This document shows, one piece after another, positions 35,701 through 44,287 of a stretch of 64,000 nt of DNA (the first letter of the stretch is position 1; the number at the start of each line of letters is the position of its first letter). A program made the position numbers and the translations under genes. The notes under the pieces are model-generated. The model saw only the letters and a program-made list of their open reading frames with translations. It was not told where the DNA came from and made no database searches. This DNA is from Pseudodesulfovibrio nedwellii (GTDB taxonomy: Bacteria > Desulfobacterota > Desulfovibrionia > Desulfovibrionales > Desulfovibrionaceae), in contig NZ_AP026709.1 in assembly GCF_027923765.1 (NCBI RefSeq), positions 1,545,501 through 1,609,500 of the forward strand. The letters run 5' to 3'.

Positions 35701-38700
35701 TTGACGGCTTGGGTGGTTACTTCGATCCAGACAGCCCACAAGAAGCATTCGCCACCTGGACCGCATACGATGCGGCAGGCAACGTGGTTGCCAGCGGCGA
35801 AGTCAATAACGGCATGATCAACACCGTGCCGACGGATGGCGGCGGAAGCGGCGACCTGTTCCAATACATGGTTATGGATGAAAGTCTGCTCGGCGAAGGT
35901 AACTCCTTCACCAGACTCGAATTCAGCACTGTGGAACATGGCAGCGAAGACGGCGCCAACTGGGAACTCCGGTACATTGATGCCGAATTCACTAACACTG
36001 ATACATTCGATTACATCCCCATCGACTCCGGGCTTCCCGGAACCGACGGCGAACTGGTTGATCCTGCGGGTTCCTCAACGGTCACCGTCAACATCCTGCC
36101 CGACGCTCCTGTGAATCAGGACCCGACAGCGGTTGCTGACAGCGAATCCGTCTACGAACCCGACACCGGTGCCTTTGCAGGTATGGCGGAAGTCTCCGCA
36201 AACGTGCTCGACAACGACCTCGACCCGGACAACACGCCTGGCGAAATGTCCCTCACCCAAGTTGAATTCGACGGCACTACATACGACTTCACAGGCGCAG
36301 ACCCGATCACCATCACAGGTGTTCATGGTACTTTGGAAATTGGTTCCAACGGTGAATACACCTATACAGCGACTGACGAGACACTGCCTGAGGGCGTGAA
36401 CCCGACTGAAACCTTCAAGTACACCATGACCGATGGCGACACCGTGGACAACGACCCTGTTGCCCAGTCCGCCAACTTGGTCATTCAGGTTAATGGCCTC
36501 AACGACGCTCCTATCGCTCTCGACGATGCATATGATGCATATGAAGTGAATGACGGCGCAATCGTAACCCTCGGCAACGTGGGTAATGCTTCCGGCGGCG
36601 GCGATGACTATGACCCTGACACTGGCGAAACCGTGCCCGGCACGACTCCTGATGCCATCATGTCCTTCAGCCCTGTCGGCAATCCCCCGGCTGGTGTTAC
36701 CCTGCTGCCGAACGGCGATGTCCAGTTCAATCAGGACAACCCGGCTTACGATCACCTCGGCGTGGAAGAAACCATGGATATCACCTTCCAGTACACTGCC
36801 AATGACGGCGATGCCGATTCCAACGTTGCAACGGTCACCATCACGGTAAACGGTGCAAACGATGCTCCGGTCCTCGACCTGTCTGCAGGCACAGTGACCT
36901 TCGAAGGCGAAGAAGCCGGTTACAACAACATGCTCGGTATCTACACGATGGCCGATGGCAACCCGGTGAACCCGGAAATCATCCTTGTCAACGTTAACGA
37001 TCCGAATCTGGATATCGGCGATGTGCTCACCACCTACGGTGACGGCGCAACTCCGAACTACTTCCTGGTTTCTGTTGGCTATGGTGCAACTCCCACCGGA
37101 ACTCCTGAGTTCGTATGGGATGAAGCTAATGGCGAATGGGCCATCTCCTTCGACGGCGGCACGACAACGCTCGATGCCCGCTTCGACAACATGGACCTCA
37201 ACCCCAACGACCCGGAACACACCTTCGATCCTGCGGAGCTTCTGGCTGGCAGAGTCGGCGTGGACGACCAATTCCTCGAAGTTGAAGGCGCAGACGATGA
37301 TGACTTCGACGATGTCCTCGCCGAAGAACACGACGGCGCAGACGGTGCCGATCACGGTCCGGTCACCTTTACTGAAGGCGGCGACGCTGTCGGTGTTACC
37401 GGTGCGGTGGACATCTCGGATATTGATTCCGACAACATGTCCAAGGTCGAAATCAGCTTCGAAGAGCAGCCCGGCGATGTTCTGAGCATCACCCTGCCAA
37501 GTTGGGCCTCCTTTGGCCCGGACGATGGCGATGCCGGAACCATGACGATTATTGGGGAAGCCCCCAAGGCCGACTGGGAAGCCCTGCTCCAGACTCTGAC
37601 CTTCGAAAACACCTCGCAAGATCCGTTAGGTGATGACCTTGATACGGAAAATACTATCGAGAACCTCCGTGACCTCTCAGTCACTGTCTACGACGATCAG
37701 GGTGCAGCCAGTAACACAGCTCACGCGTTCGTCCAGGTCATCCCGGTCAACGATCCGCCTGTCGCGGTTGACGATTTGGGTTCGGCCTCCGGCCATTACG
37801 TCCCCGGCGAAGAGACTCCCGACGGACCTCTGTACACATTCTCCGCAAATGTCGGAAACGTGTACCAGTGGGCAACCGGTGGCATCACACATACGGGTAT
37901 CAAGACAGATGGTGAAGGCAACAGCATTGCCGACAAGGCAGTCGATAACAGCGGTCCAGACGAAGCGCTGACCATCAACTTCGCCCAAAGCCAGACTGCT
38001 GTCGAATTCGACATCCTGACGCATGGCAGTAACGATCCCCTGTTTGAGGCTACAAGTGGCAGCACGACGCTGACAACTGACACGTCTCAGCCAACATACC
38101 TCATCGTGACACCCGGCACTGGCAACAGTTATGCAGTAACAACAAACGACGGCACTCCCTTCGACAGTCTAACACTGTCTCCCGAAGGTGAATCTGATCG
38201 CTTCTCGCTCAAGGGCGGTATTGAACTCACACCGGCTGACACCAGCTCGGGTGATATGCCCATCGTGGAAGGCAATGTGCTTGCCAACGATTGGGATTAT
38301 GAAGATGTAGACTACCCCGAAGGCGACAACCCTGCCACACCGGCACTGGAAGGTTCAACAGAACTGACTGTCACCGGTATCGCAACAGGCGATCAGGACA
38401 ACCTCCCGGATTACACCGGTGTTGACTTCACGCCTGATTCCGGAACCTTCAATACTGGCGATGACGGCGAAGGCGCCTTCATCCAAGGCACTTACGGTGT
38501 TCTGGAAATCGGTACGAACGGCGAGTACACTTACACGCCGAATCCCGACCAGACCGGTGAGATCTCCGAAACCTTCACCTATCAGGTCAGCGACACTGAA
38601 GGTGCAGTCGACTACGGTCTGCTCAATGTCAGCGTGACTATTGAGAACGCAGCCCCCGTGGCTGACGACGACATGCAGAATGTCCCGGAAGACATTCCGA

Positions 38701-41285
38701 CGACTCTTGATGTCCTCGCAAACGACTCTGACCCCGATGGAGATCCGCTCTCCATTGATTCCTTTGACGCAGTGGCCACGGCCAATGCGGACGGAACCGG
38801 CGGCACTGTAGGTACCGTTACCGAGGTTGGTGGAGAATTGGTCTTCACTCCTGAAGACGGCTACAACGGACCTGCATACTTCAACTACTCCGTTACTGAC
38901 GGCGGGTTGACAGACTCTGCTCAGGTTACCTTAAACGTCACGGCAACCAACGACGATCCAGTTGCGGTCGACGACCTATACGATGACCAACCAGGTATTG
39001 AAAATGACTTCAACGTCGTGACCGAAGGTGGCACAAACTTCGAGTCCAACCCGGTCAACTACCTGTTGATCGTGGATACCTCGGGGTCCATGTCCACCAA
39101 CAATCGCATAGGTGAAGCCAAGGCTGCCCTCAACGAAATGCTGGAAACACTGCAGGAACAGATTAACACCAGCGGCGGCTCGGTCAAGGTCGGACTTATC
39201 GACTTCGACGGAAACACAGTCACTCGTACTTACACGTTAACCGACAACCCGGCGACAACCGAATACCAAGATGCACGCAACTTTGTTGCGACATTCGACG
39301 CCCAAGGCTCAACCGACTACTTTGATGCATTAAGTGCAGCCAACACTTGGGTAGCTACCGAAGCCGGAAGTATCGAAACACAGGTCATCTTCATGTCCGA
39401 CGGCTTGCCTAATAACACCAGCAACTGGCAGGGCCAAATGAACACCCTGCACTCCAACACCAATGTCATTGGCGTTGGCATCGAAATGGGTTCCTCCAAC
39501 ATGCAGTACATCAACCAGATCAACGAGAACGGTAACGGTATCAACCTCGACGATCCGAGCGATCTGAACGGCCTGTTGCAGACCATCCTGACCGAAACCA
39601 GTACAGAAGGTACAACCGCTACCGGCAACGTGCTCGACAACGACACCGACGCAGATGCAGGCGACACCCTGAGTGTTGTCTCTGTGGCTCTCGGCGAAGA
39701 ATCCAGCCACGGAGCCTTTACGGCTCTCTCGGCTGTCGGCACTGATGCTGACGACGCTGACACAGCGGTCATGGTAGGCACTTACGGAACTCTGACCATC
39801 AATAGTGATGGCACATACGAATACACCCCGGATCAGCCTGCGGCCGACGCACTGTCTACCGGAGATACAGAAACTGAAGCCTTCACCTATCAGATGACTG
39901 ATGGGCAAGGCGGCTATGATGAAGCCACTGTGAGCTTCCTGATCAACGGTGCAGACGACGCCCCTGTGGCAGTCAATGATGTCTTCGCCGGAATGGAACT
40001 CACTCCCGGCTACTGGCAGACCTCAACCAACACGACGACGATTAATGACGCTGACTTCACAGGTTCCATCTCTGGTGGAGATTACAATGGTGTTGGTTTC
40101 GACATTAGCGCACGGGGTGAGGCGTTTATAGGTTGGGGCAATGCGAACGTTGTTAGGGTCGGCGGAGATGACCTTGGTGTTAACAATCCCAACCAATGGA
40201 GGGGAGATAACAGCAACAACATCGATGGAAAGTGGGATGAGAATATGACCATCTCCTTCGATGCACCTCAGACCTCAGTAACAATTACGCTCGGCGGTAC
40301 TGGAGACGGAGATACACCTTCATTCTCTGTTAGCGGCGGCAGCGGCTCATACTCAAATGGAGTATTCACCGCCACCGGCAACATAACGAGCATCACAATC
40401 GGCGCTGACCACAAGAAGGACTCCTTCTATCTGGAATCCTTAAGTGCCAGCAGGACTGTCACAAGCACCGCTTGGATTGCGGCGTACATGACACCCAACG
40501 GCATAGCTGGCGATGTGCTACAGAATGACTTCGATGCCGAAGACGCGGATTATGTTGAAACCTCTGGAGTCAACACTGACCTCGTCGTGCTCGGCGCAAC
40601 AGGAACAGGTGGCTACGTCTCACTGGACGACACCGGTGATGGCTCTGCTACCAGCGGCACTATCCAAGGCGAATACGGAAGCCTGACTCTGAACGAAGAT
40701 GGCACCTTCCAGTACAATGTGGATCCGGCTTTGGTGAACAACATCAACGGCCCCGGCGTGGAAACCTTTGAGTATCAGATTGCTGATACCGATGGCATGA
40801 CCAGCACCGCAACACTGGAATTCCCCATCACAGTAGCAGGCGACAACTCGGTCATCGTTGGAACATCCGGCGACGACACCCTGTACGATGATACTGGAGA
40901 TAACGTCATCTTCGGCCTTGAAGGCAGTGATGACATCCACCTCAGCGGCGGTGACGATACAGTCACTCTGGGCGAGGGTGCGGACACAATCACAATTGAT
41001 CCCGCATACATCGGCGGTAACGTTGAGGTTACGGACTTCGACATCAACGCTGGTGACCAACTCGACCTGAATGCTCTTGGCAGCGGCAATCTGGCGATCA
41101 CATCCGATTCCGGCAGCACCGATCTCATTCTGACTGTTGAGGATGTCTCGGGCAGCAGTGATCTGGTGATCACGCTCAACGGGGTTGTCTCAAGCCATGA
41201 CGGCATCACTGCAAATGTCGACCTTGCAACCGACAACGTGAACGACATAATCCAACAGATTATCGATTCACCTGACAACTTCTAA
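29766..41285 (+). CDS. Giant type I secreted adhesin (3839 residues; VCBS repeats, NIDO-like, VWA, C-terminal export signal)
   Basis: A LapA-type surface adhesin. Residues 1-140 resemble the N-terminal retention module; RTLAAIPE (143-150) holds an Ala-Ala pair where LapG-type proteases cut. A long series of VCBS/cadherin-like repeats follows, each ending in a variant of GxNDAPV and containing YGxLTxxxDGSYxY. A NIDO-like domain lies near 408-615, a jelly-roll-like domain (DFEDGVTTGWDSN) near 1515-1690, and a VWA domain at about 3098-3275 with an intact MIDAS DTSGSMS. RTX-like GTSGDDTLY repeats lie at about 3697-3745, and the end (NDIIQQIIDSPDNF) is the uncleaved type I signal. It is acidic and nearly Cys-free, as suits Ca2+-dependent secretion. 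Exporter genes lie downstream. Function in surface attachment or biofilm is inferred from architecture. Confidence 0.93.
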   Translation: MADPKTQMLQVSLPGAGKTQTYQLTPDTPVKFDFDIAEAVFTGNNGNLEIALEGGGTVILQNYQALADAGTLSTFEMMDGEQVAGDVYLFAFADTGDGEETELETAGDGATGGSGAGAYSDDAGQLGDGINALGGQDDAYDARTLAAIPEVEGNNPPIANDDFNEITEIGDPDFDPAVHVTPVRGEEEYLEDGPRAPGDTPEGDFFALGTQGDGFYINYPNELPQIQDPVGGNVIANDLDPDPGQGIESLLMNSIDYDGVDSAGLNPGPVDIPPAGQTVEGRYGTLFIEPNGDYTYTLNEDLADELEEGQTFDEIFDYTIVDSLSAVSNTAQLTITVYGSNDAPYAVADTNVQAIEHGDSTAYQYPDGYPTSGEGSESSTSQMVLEPGSDLVDPTPGVDGYGTAIMAGSDDNSFQLDMSSVFTNGLNFYGTNYDAASDIYISTNGLISFGHSNTSYDPEGIVTYTDGPLIAIQYDDYDLGTGVPPTGEQGNLYYHVDDTNGIVTITWEAVGPYQPAEDTQGSGGNFVQIRLHDLGNGDFGIEYRYDDVSWTRGQPGDGEPYPTGGWTAGDGSHFGLVMGSGTGDFINVEDTSNVGQSGVYAWEVRDGQVSGELHDYTVAVGASGNVLLNDSDVDDNDMVNEPGEETDLFVMGLYSAYPSDNIDDQLDYAMPTVEDDLGGTIEYPQVSPAQSSFTVQGHYGELTVNADGSYVYTLDDDNENSDLEGLNYDRPGTDSFTYATMDDSGAMDYANLTFTVNGANDAPVAYDDANSIIEWGAGLTDMNDFLAARFSEGQEPIEQTDTIHGNVIDGDAFGGVADTDVDDTEIFVSRIYTKGEEEQDIPDSGDGQPTLTASGLVITNEADVYNDGDQEVTIDGQYGTLTIRADGSYDYVLNNENPNVDALNVEDSLVETFYYTARNSYDDGVESNEAELNITIYGNNDNPEVSITRPARFDGEFVEDGAHAVGSGATDILGGHGIQISDVDNVGAELTVTVTQDVRHEGDILSFDVLRANGNPHPRIQTIDGDDFDGITVFQFKGVLVTIDNNTGTIFMEAATGRTPGFNQFEQAMKRLTFEIDSEDDTPNTADRGFTVTVRDDNSDPVDPAEIDGQGVYSVDGVASTSFTLHVIAANDTPVAEDDGIYQVTELSDVTDGGCHLFDGPLGVLLADLLGVPTSELPENVAEGNVLANDWDPDQFAYGDGGAPDTEDNPNDLTDLRVIGLKYDGEPDQGEVAMDTAMAPTPGDGFSPVGDTLADGVFVQGLYGRLYMDDEGNFRYVADTEAANALAEGHSATETFTYMITDGDASLSTDPNAYNDPDTDTATVTFQIHGSNDQATIIVEPGADQGTVTEVEWVESPVDPNDPSTWASGTVAPDDFTDSNEAVLDEFGNIVVTPALETLETGGQLFVDDPDHHPHDPATFTNLAGTPVQIDLEDTFQPDTDVTSKGGTFTINELGEWTYEIDNTLPVVQTMGDGESFTETFQVTSYDGTDSHTITVTVEGSNDAPVITSIVAPVEDFEDGVTTGWDSNETGTMFGNTFLGMFGEGEGTAKTFAIDHDADTVTIEFDMAEHGFWDPNFLNNNDTDHFIIEVGGQTVEIPLSAFVSETFTGGSAGTSVNLTTYPGLGGGFLHHVSITLPAPDSGDLTLDLSANIETEWFTLFGHQIFPTDVEAFAIDNVSVASYDEGGLPMFSVIENTGGDSNVAQLGSSDVEGHAVHYQITGITDANGDPADPSLFSFDGNTLVAHGGATGFDYETNSSYTVTVVPVDEQGGVGQDVDITVNIGNLNEPPTGEDFTMTVGLEGGPVPFLGADGSEGGTGEDADHVSDPEDPSYTGQELDVMITDLPDNGQLVYGPGQTPVTQADVDNGTQFDLNQLSYVPDGEAIDGVLLGSRVAGDATLSQWGIEQPDGSYDLVIDGVTVTTSVTRNGDNAELTQYHEGANHIGFGIADEQGQGLNGTTDDVLTVSFDGAAVSYAEIGFDGLGGYFDPDSPQEAFATWTAYDAAGNVVASGEVNNGMINTVPTDGGGSGDLFQYMVMDESLLGEGNSFTRLEFSTVEHGSEDGANWELRYIDAEFTNTDTFDYIPIDSGLPGTDGELVDPAGSSTVTVNILPDAPVNQDPTAVADSESVYEPDTGAFAGMAEVSANVLDNDLDPDNTPGEMSLTQVEFDGTTYDFTGADPITITGVHGTLEIGSNGEYTYTATDETLPEGVNPTETFKYTMTDGDTVDNDPVAQSANLVIQVNGLNDAPIALDDAYDAYEVNDGAIVTLGNVGNASGGGDDYDPDTGETVPGTTPDAIMSFSPVGNPPAGVTLLPNGDVQFNQDNPAYDHLGVEETMDITFQYTANDGDADSNVATVTITVNGANDAPVLDLSAGTVTFEGEEAGYNNMLGIYTMADGNPVNPEIILVNVNDPNLDIGDVLTTYGDGATPNYFLVSVGYGATPTGTPEFVWDEANGEWAISFDGGTTTLDARFDNMDLNPNDPEHTFDPAELLAGRVGVDDQFLEVEGADDDDFDDVLAEEHDGADGADHGPVTFTEGGDAVGVTGAVDISDIDSDNMSKVEISFEEQPGDVLSITLPSWASFGPDDGDAGTMTIIGEAPKADWEALLQTLTFENTSQDPLGDDLDTENTIENLRDLSVTVYDDQGAASNTAHAFVQVIPVNDPPVAVDDLGSASGHYVPGEETPDGPLYTFSANVGNVYQWATGGITHTGIKTDGEGNSIADKAVDNSGPDEALTINFAQSQTAVEFDILTHGSNDPLFEATSGSTTLTTDTSQPTYLIVTPGTGNSYAVTTNDGTPFDSLTLSPEGESDRFSLKGGIELTPADTSSGDMPIVEGNVLANDWDYEDVDYPEGDNPATPALEGSTELTVTGIATGDQDNLPDYTGVDFTPDSGTFNTGDDGEGAFIQGTYGVLEIGTNGEYTYTPNPDQTGEISETFTYQVSDTEGAVDYGLLNVSVTIENAAPVADDDMQNVPEDIPTTLDVLANDSDPDGDPLSIDSFDAVATANADGTGGTVGTVTEVGGELVFTPEDGYNGPAYFNYSVTDGGLTDSAQVTLNVTATNDDPVAVDDLYDDQPGIENDFNVVTEGGTNFESNPVNYLLIVDTSGSMSTNNRIGEAKAALNEMLETLQEQINTSGGSVKVGLIDFDGNTVTRTYTLTDNPATTEYQDARNFVATFDAQGSTDYFDALSAANTWVATEAGSIETQVIFMSDGLPNNTSNWQGQMNTLHSNTNVIGVGIEMGSSNMQYINQINENGNGINLDDPSDLNGLLQTILTETSTEGTTATGNVLDNDTDADAGDTLSVVSVALGEESSHGAFTALSAVGTDADDADTAVMVGTYGTLTINSDGTYEYTPDQPAADALSTGDTETEAFTYQMTDGQGGYDEATVSFLINGADDAPVAVNDVFAGMELTPGYWQTSTNTTTINDADFTGSISGGDYNGVGFDISARGEAFIGWGNANVVRVGGDDLGVNNPNQWRGDNSNNIDGKWDENMTISFDAPQTSVTITLGGTGDGDTPSFSVSGGSGSYSNGVFTATGNITSITIGADHKKDSFYLESLSASRTVTSTAWIAAYMTPNGIAGDVLQNDFDAEDADYVETSGVNTDLVVLGATGTGGYVSLDDTGDGSATSGTIQGEYGSLTLNEDGTFQYNVDPALVNNINGPGVETFEYQIADTDGMTSTATLEFPITVAGDNSVIVGTSGDDTLYDDTGDNVIFGLEGSDDIHLSGGDDTVTLGEGADTITIDPAYIGGNVEVTDFDINAGDQLDLNALGSGNLAITSDSGSTDLILTVEDVSGSSDLVITLNGVVSSHDGITANVDLATDNVNDIIQQIIDSPDNF

Positions 41286-41297
41286 CTCTACATCAAC

Positions 41298-41326
41298 CCC
41301 GGACTCGGCCAATGGCCGAGTCCGGG
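41298..41326 (+). terminator. Stem-loop after the adhesin gene
   Basis: A 13-bp perfect GC-rich stem with a 3-base loop, 12 bases after the stop, followed by CATTTTCCC. Probably a partial terminator that lowers expression of the next gene relative to the adhesin, or protects the 3' end of the long mRNA. Confidence 0.65.
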
Positions 41327-41370
41327 CATTTTCCCAGACACGGACAATTCTCCTTGCCAAGGAGATCAAT

Positions 41371-42156
41371 ATGACTGACGATACGAATATGAACGACACG
41401 ACGATGCTTGGCACGTATTCCCTTGAGGGAAACGTGCCTGTTGAGCCGGAAATTGTACTTGCCAACTGTATGGATACGGCCATGCTAGGCCAACTGGTAT
41501 CTGTTTTTCAAGGCAATCCAGACATCCGGTTCTTCCTCATTCACGACGCACCGGAAAATGCCGTCGACCTGACAGGAGATCTCCATTTTCTCAAAGATGG
41601 CGGAAGCTGGGTGTTGGCTAACAACAACTCCCTGCTTGGTGTACTTTTTGACAATGCGGACTTTAATCCGAATGGAACAGAAGACACATTCTCTCTCTCT
41701 CAAAATATCGACGGCAGTTGGGCTGTGATGATGGATAACACACCCTCACTGGCAGACTTACCGCCGAGCGAACAGCTGCTCGTTGACTTGGCAGAAGATA
41801 ATCTTTTTGTAGACGATAACGTTGCCGGAACAAGTACAGATCATGACAGTTTCTTCATTGATCCCTCTGTTTTGGAGCACGGAGAAAGCGAAATCATTGT
41901 CTCCAACTTCACTGTTGGTAGCGACACGCTGGAACTGCCTGAAGGCATGTCTGTCAAGGATGTAATCGTGGACACGGAACACGACCTTACGGAAGTAATC
42001 ATCGGACAAAACGATACAGGCCACGATGATATCGTAGTTAAGCTACTCGGTGTTTCCCAGCCTGATCTGCCCACGCATGATTACGGCATTGACACCGATA
42101 CTTCGACAGACGACCTTATCAATCACCTGATAAGTTCCGGTATGAACGTTGATTAA
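41371..42156 (+). CDS. Small predicted type I secretion cargo sharing a domain with the giant adhesin
   Basis: A 261-residue acidic protein without signal peptide. Its C-terminal part parallels that of the adhesin: IIVSNFTVGSDTLELP, then DDIVVKLLGV, ending DDLINHLISSGMNVD (adhesin: VEVTDFDINAGDQLDL, DLVITLNGV, NDIIQQIIDS). The N-terminal part (MLGTYSLEGNVPVEPEIVL to FDNADFNPNGTEDTF) resembles adhesin residues about 2389-2500 (MLGIYTMADGNPVNPEIIL to FDNMDLNPNDPEHTF). This strongly suggests export by the same system. The RBS AAGGAGATCAAT supports the start. It may co-assemble with, or compete with, the adhesin. Confidence 0.75.
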   Translation: MTDDTNMNDTTMLGTYSLEGNVPVEPEIVLANCMDTAMLGQLVSVFQGNPDIRFFLIHDAPENAVDLTGDLHFLKDGGSWVLANNNSLLGVLFDNADFNPNGTEDTFSLSQNIDGSWAVMMDNTPSLADLPPSEQLLVDLAEDNLFVDDNVAGTSTDHDSFFIDPSVLEHGESEIIVSNFTVGSDTLELPEGMSVKDVIVDTEHDLTEVIIGQNDTGHDDIVVKLLGVSQPDLPTHDYGIDTDTSTDDLINHLISSGMNVD

Positions 42157-42186
42157 GCACTCTCTTTAACATTCTATAAACTTCAT

Positions 42187-42219
42187 AAAAAAACCGCGCT
42201 ATACAGCGCGGTTTTTTTT
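42187..42219 (+). terminator. Intrinsic terminator after the small cargo gene
   Basis: CCGCGCT/AGCGCGG stem with a 4-base loop, flanked by an A-run and followed by eight T. A strong bidirectional terminator. Confidence 0.9.
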
Positions 42220-42415
42220 CATGGAATACGCAATTTCCACGAACAAAAAAGCATGTTAGAATACATCGTGAAAAACGTTCTTTTCGATACACAAAACCAG
42301 GGTGAAAACGGGAGATTTTCCCGGTCAAAACAGACTCTCAAAAAAGACCATAATGTTCATATTTTCAAGTGGTTAACATGCACAATGAAGCTTGTGCCAT
42401 TTTGCCCAAAACGTC

Positions 42416-42445
42416 TTGACACATATTTATAATTATGGCTATAAG
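42416..42445 (+). promoter_or_regulatory. Sigma-70 type promoter of the TolC-type gene
   Basis: TTGACA (42416-42421) and TATAAG (42440-42445) with an 18-base spacer, about 40 bases before the coding start. The 200 bases before it, after the terminator at 42219, show no gene. Confidence 0.6.
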
Positions 42446-42487
42446 TCTACCAGTAAGTAGCTTAAATTCAATCACATGGGGTTTATC

Positions 42488-43825
42488 ATGAAAAAGATCG
42501 TTCTCGCGACTCTCCTTTTTTCCCTCCTTCTTTCCGTGCCGGCTTTCGCCCAAGCGGATGGAACGATGACACTGAAAGACAGTGTCGTTGCGGCTGTCAA
42601 ACAGCACCCGAAAATCAAGGCCATGTTGTATAACAGAGACGCCGTATCCAAGGCGCAACTGTCTGCACTGGGCCGTTTCTTCCCGTCTCTGGACTTGCAA
42701 GCTGAAGCTGGTTGGCAGGAATACAGCAGTGCTGTTACCCGTGCCACCAATGTGGACAGACATACCCGCACTCCCACAGACATGACCGCAACTGTTACTC
42801 AGCCGATCTTTGACGGTTTTGATCGTTGGAGCGACTACAAGCGTGAAGGCGCCCGCATGACTTCCGCTGAAGGCCGTTTGGTTGATAATGTGGAAACCGT
42901 TGCTCTGGACGCCATCCGCGCCCATGTCGACGTGGTCCGCATCCGTAAGCTTGTTGCTCTGGCCGGTGAAAACATCACCGCTCACCAACAGTTGCTTGAT
43001 TCTATCACCGAACGTGTTGAAGGTGGAGCCGGTAACAAGGCCGATGAAATGCAGGCTAAGGGCCGTGTTGCCCGCGCCGAGACCACTCTCGTCACCTACA
43101 TCGGTGACCTTCGCTCTTCAGAGGCAGAATACGCCCGTACAGTTGGCGTCACTCCCAAAGAACTCGGCGATCCCGAATACAACCCCGAATATATCCCCGG
43201 CACAGCTGAACAGATTCTCGATGTTACTCTGGACAACAACCCCAAGATCGCAGTGTTCAAGGCTGAGATCGAAGTGGCTGAACGTACAGTTGGTGTCCTC
43301 GAATCCACCATGTACCCAGAAATTGATGTTTACTACGCACACCGCAACACGGATGACCTCGACGGTTCGGACTCTTGGGTTCAGGACGACAAGGCAATGC
43401 TCCGTGCGAACTGGAATCTCTTCAACGGCCTCAGCGATTACAACGATGTTCGCACTGCAACCGCCCGCGTCCGTGAAGCCCAGTCCAATTTGCAGGACAC
43501 TACCGATGACTTGATCCGTCAGGTTGCATCAGCTTGGGCCGAATACGAATCAAGCATAGGTCAGATCGAAAAATACCAGGAAGCTCTCCAGTACAGCTTG
43601 GAGTCTCTGGACATGTACCTCATGCAGTTCAATGTCGGTCAGCGTTCCCTTCTGGATGTGCTCGATGCGACCAACGAAGTCTTCAGCAACAAGGTGCAGC
43701 TTGAAACTGCTACCAGCAACCGCAACTTCACCCTGTACAAATTCCTGGCCCTCGAAGGCCAGCTCATGAAGACTCTGGAAGTAGCTTCCAACACCTACGA
43801 AGAACTTCCTGCTACTGAACAGTAA
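42488..43825 (+). CDS. TolC/LapE-family outer membrane efflux protein
   Basis: A 445-residue outer membrane factor with signal peptide MKKIVLATLLFSLLLSVPAFA. Two OEP repeats of coiled helices (about 30-215 and 240-430) with the usual equatorial connection form the trimeric channel-tunnel. ATG 42488 is chosen because it begins the signal peptide and has GGGG 7 bases before it; an in-frame ATG at 42476 lacks an RBS. It lies between the cargo genes and the exporter genes and should be the outer-membrane pore for the type I system. It has its own promoter and terminator, so it is transcribed apart from the ABC/HlyD pair. Confidence 0.92.
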   Translation: MKKIVLATLLFSLLLSVPAFAQADGTMTLKDSVVAAVKQHPKIKAMLYNRDAVSKAQLSALGRFFPSLDLQAEAGWQEYSSAVTRATNVDRHTRTPTDMTATVTQPIFDGFDRWSDYKREGARMTSAEGRLVDNVETVALDAIRAHVDVVRIRKLVALAGENITAHQQLLDSITERVEGGAGNKADEMQAKGRVARAETTLVTYIGDLRSSEAEYARTVGVTPKELGDPEYNPEYIPGTAEQILDVTLDNNPKIAVFKAEIEVAERTVGVLESTMYPEIDVYYAHRNTDDLDGSDSWVQDDKAMLRANWNLFNGLSDYNDVRTATARVREAQSNLQDTTDDLIRQVASAWAEYESSIGQIEKYQEALQYSLESLDMYLMQFNVGQRSLLDVLDATNEVFSNKVQLETATSNRNFTLYKFLALEGQLMKTLEVASNTYEELPATEQ

Positions 43826-43849
43826 GCGACTTACACGCGAGAACTTCAA

Positions 43850-43879
43850 GGGGCGCAGCCTGCAGGCTGCGCCCCTTTT
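43850..43879 (+). terminator. Intrinsic terminator of the TolC-type gene
   Basis: GGGGCGCAGCC/GGCTGCGCCCC stem with loop TGCA followed by TTTT, 24 bases after the stop. Confidence 0.9.
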
Positions 43880-44236
43880 GCGTGGCCAATATATTGGCAA
43901 GACTCTTAGCCTTTCTAACTCATACTTCACAACATCAGCACTCGTTCAAGACGCCAGAATTTAGACAGACAAGCCCACATCCTCTATAATTCTCCCAAGC
44001 CTCCAGCACACTCCACGGCTCAACACTCATCCCAAACAAATGCCCTCGCAAACAAGCCTCAGTAGGAACTGTTTGTGACTAGGAAATTCATTCGCGTTCC
44101 AAATATAATTATGGAGACAAAATTCAAGGTACCGTCAAAGGTAGAAATAGCCTGGACATCAATCACGACGATTAACAACAGACAGTAACTCAATCCCATG
44201 AAGTAAAACAGACTGTCCTCTTCAACCTCCAAAGAC
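43880..44236. other. Intergenic stretch without recognised gene
   Basis: About 350 bases between two terminators, with short open frames only and no coding signature or RNA structure that I can recognise. Confidence 0.5.
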
Positions 44237-44268
44237 AAAGGCCTCGGCGAAGTATCGCCGAGGCCTTT
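44237..44268 (-). terminator. Intrinsic terminator of the minus-strand Lap-type operon
   Basis: AAAGGCCTCGGCGA and its complement pair around a 4-base loop, 20 bases after the HD-GYP-type gene on the minus strand. Confidence 0.8.
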
Positions 44269-44287
44269 CAACCAGATGGATTATTCT

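Noticed and set aside
36075..37619. Minus-strand open frame of 514 codons within the adhesin gene
   Set aside because: Shadow of the GC-skewed repeat region; Val/Ile/Gly-rich with no domain.
30200..40800. Repeats in the adhesin gene as a CRISPR-like or VNTR array
   Set aside because: Repeats are protein-level VCBS modules of about 100-250 residues with diverged DNA, not short identical repeats with spacers.
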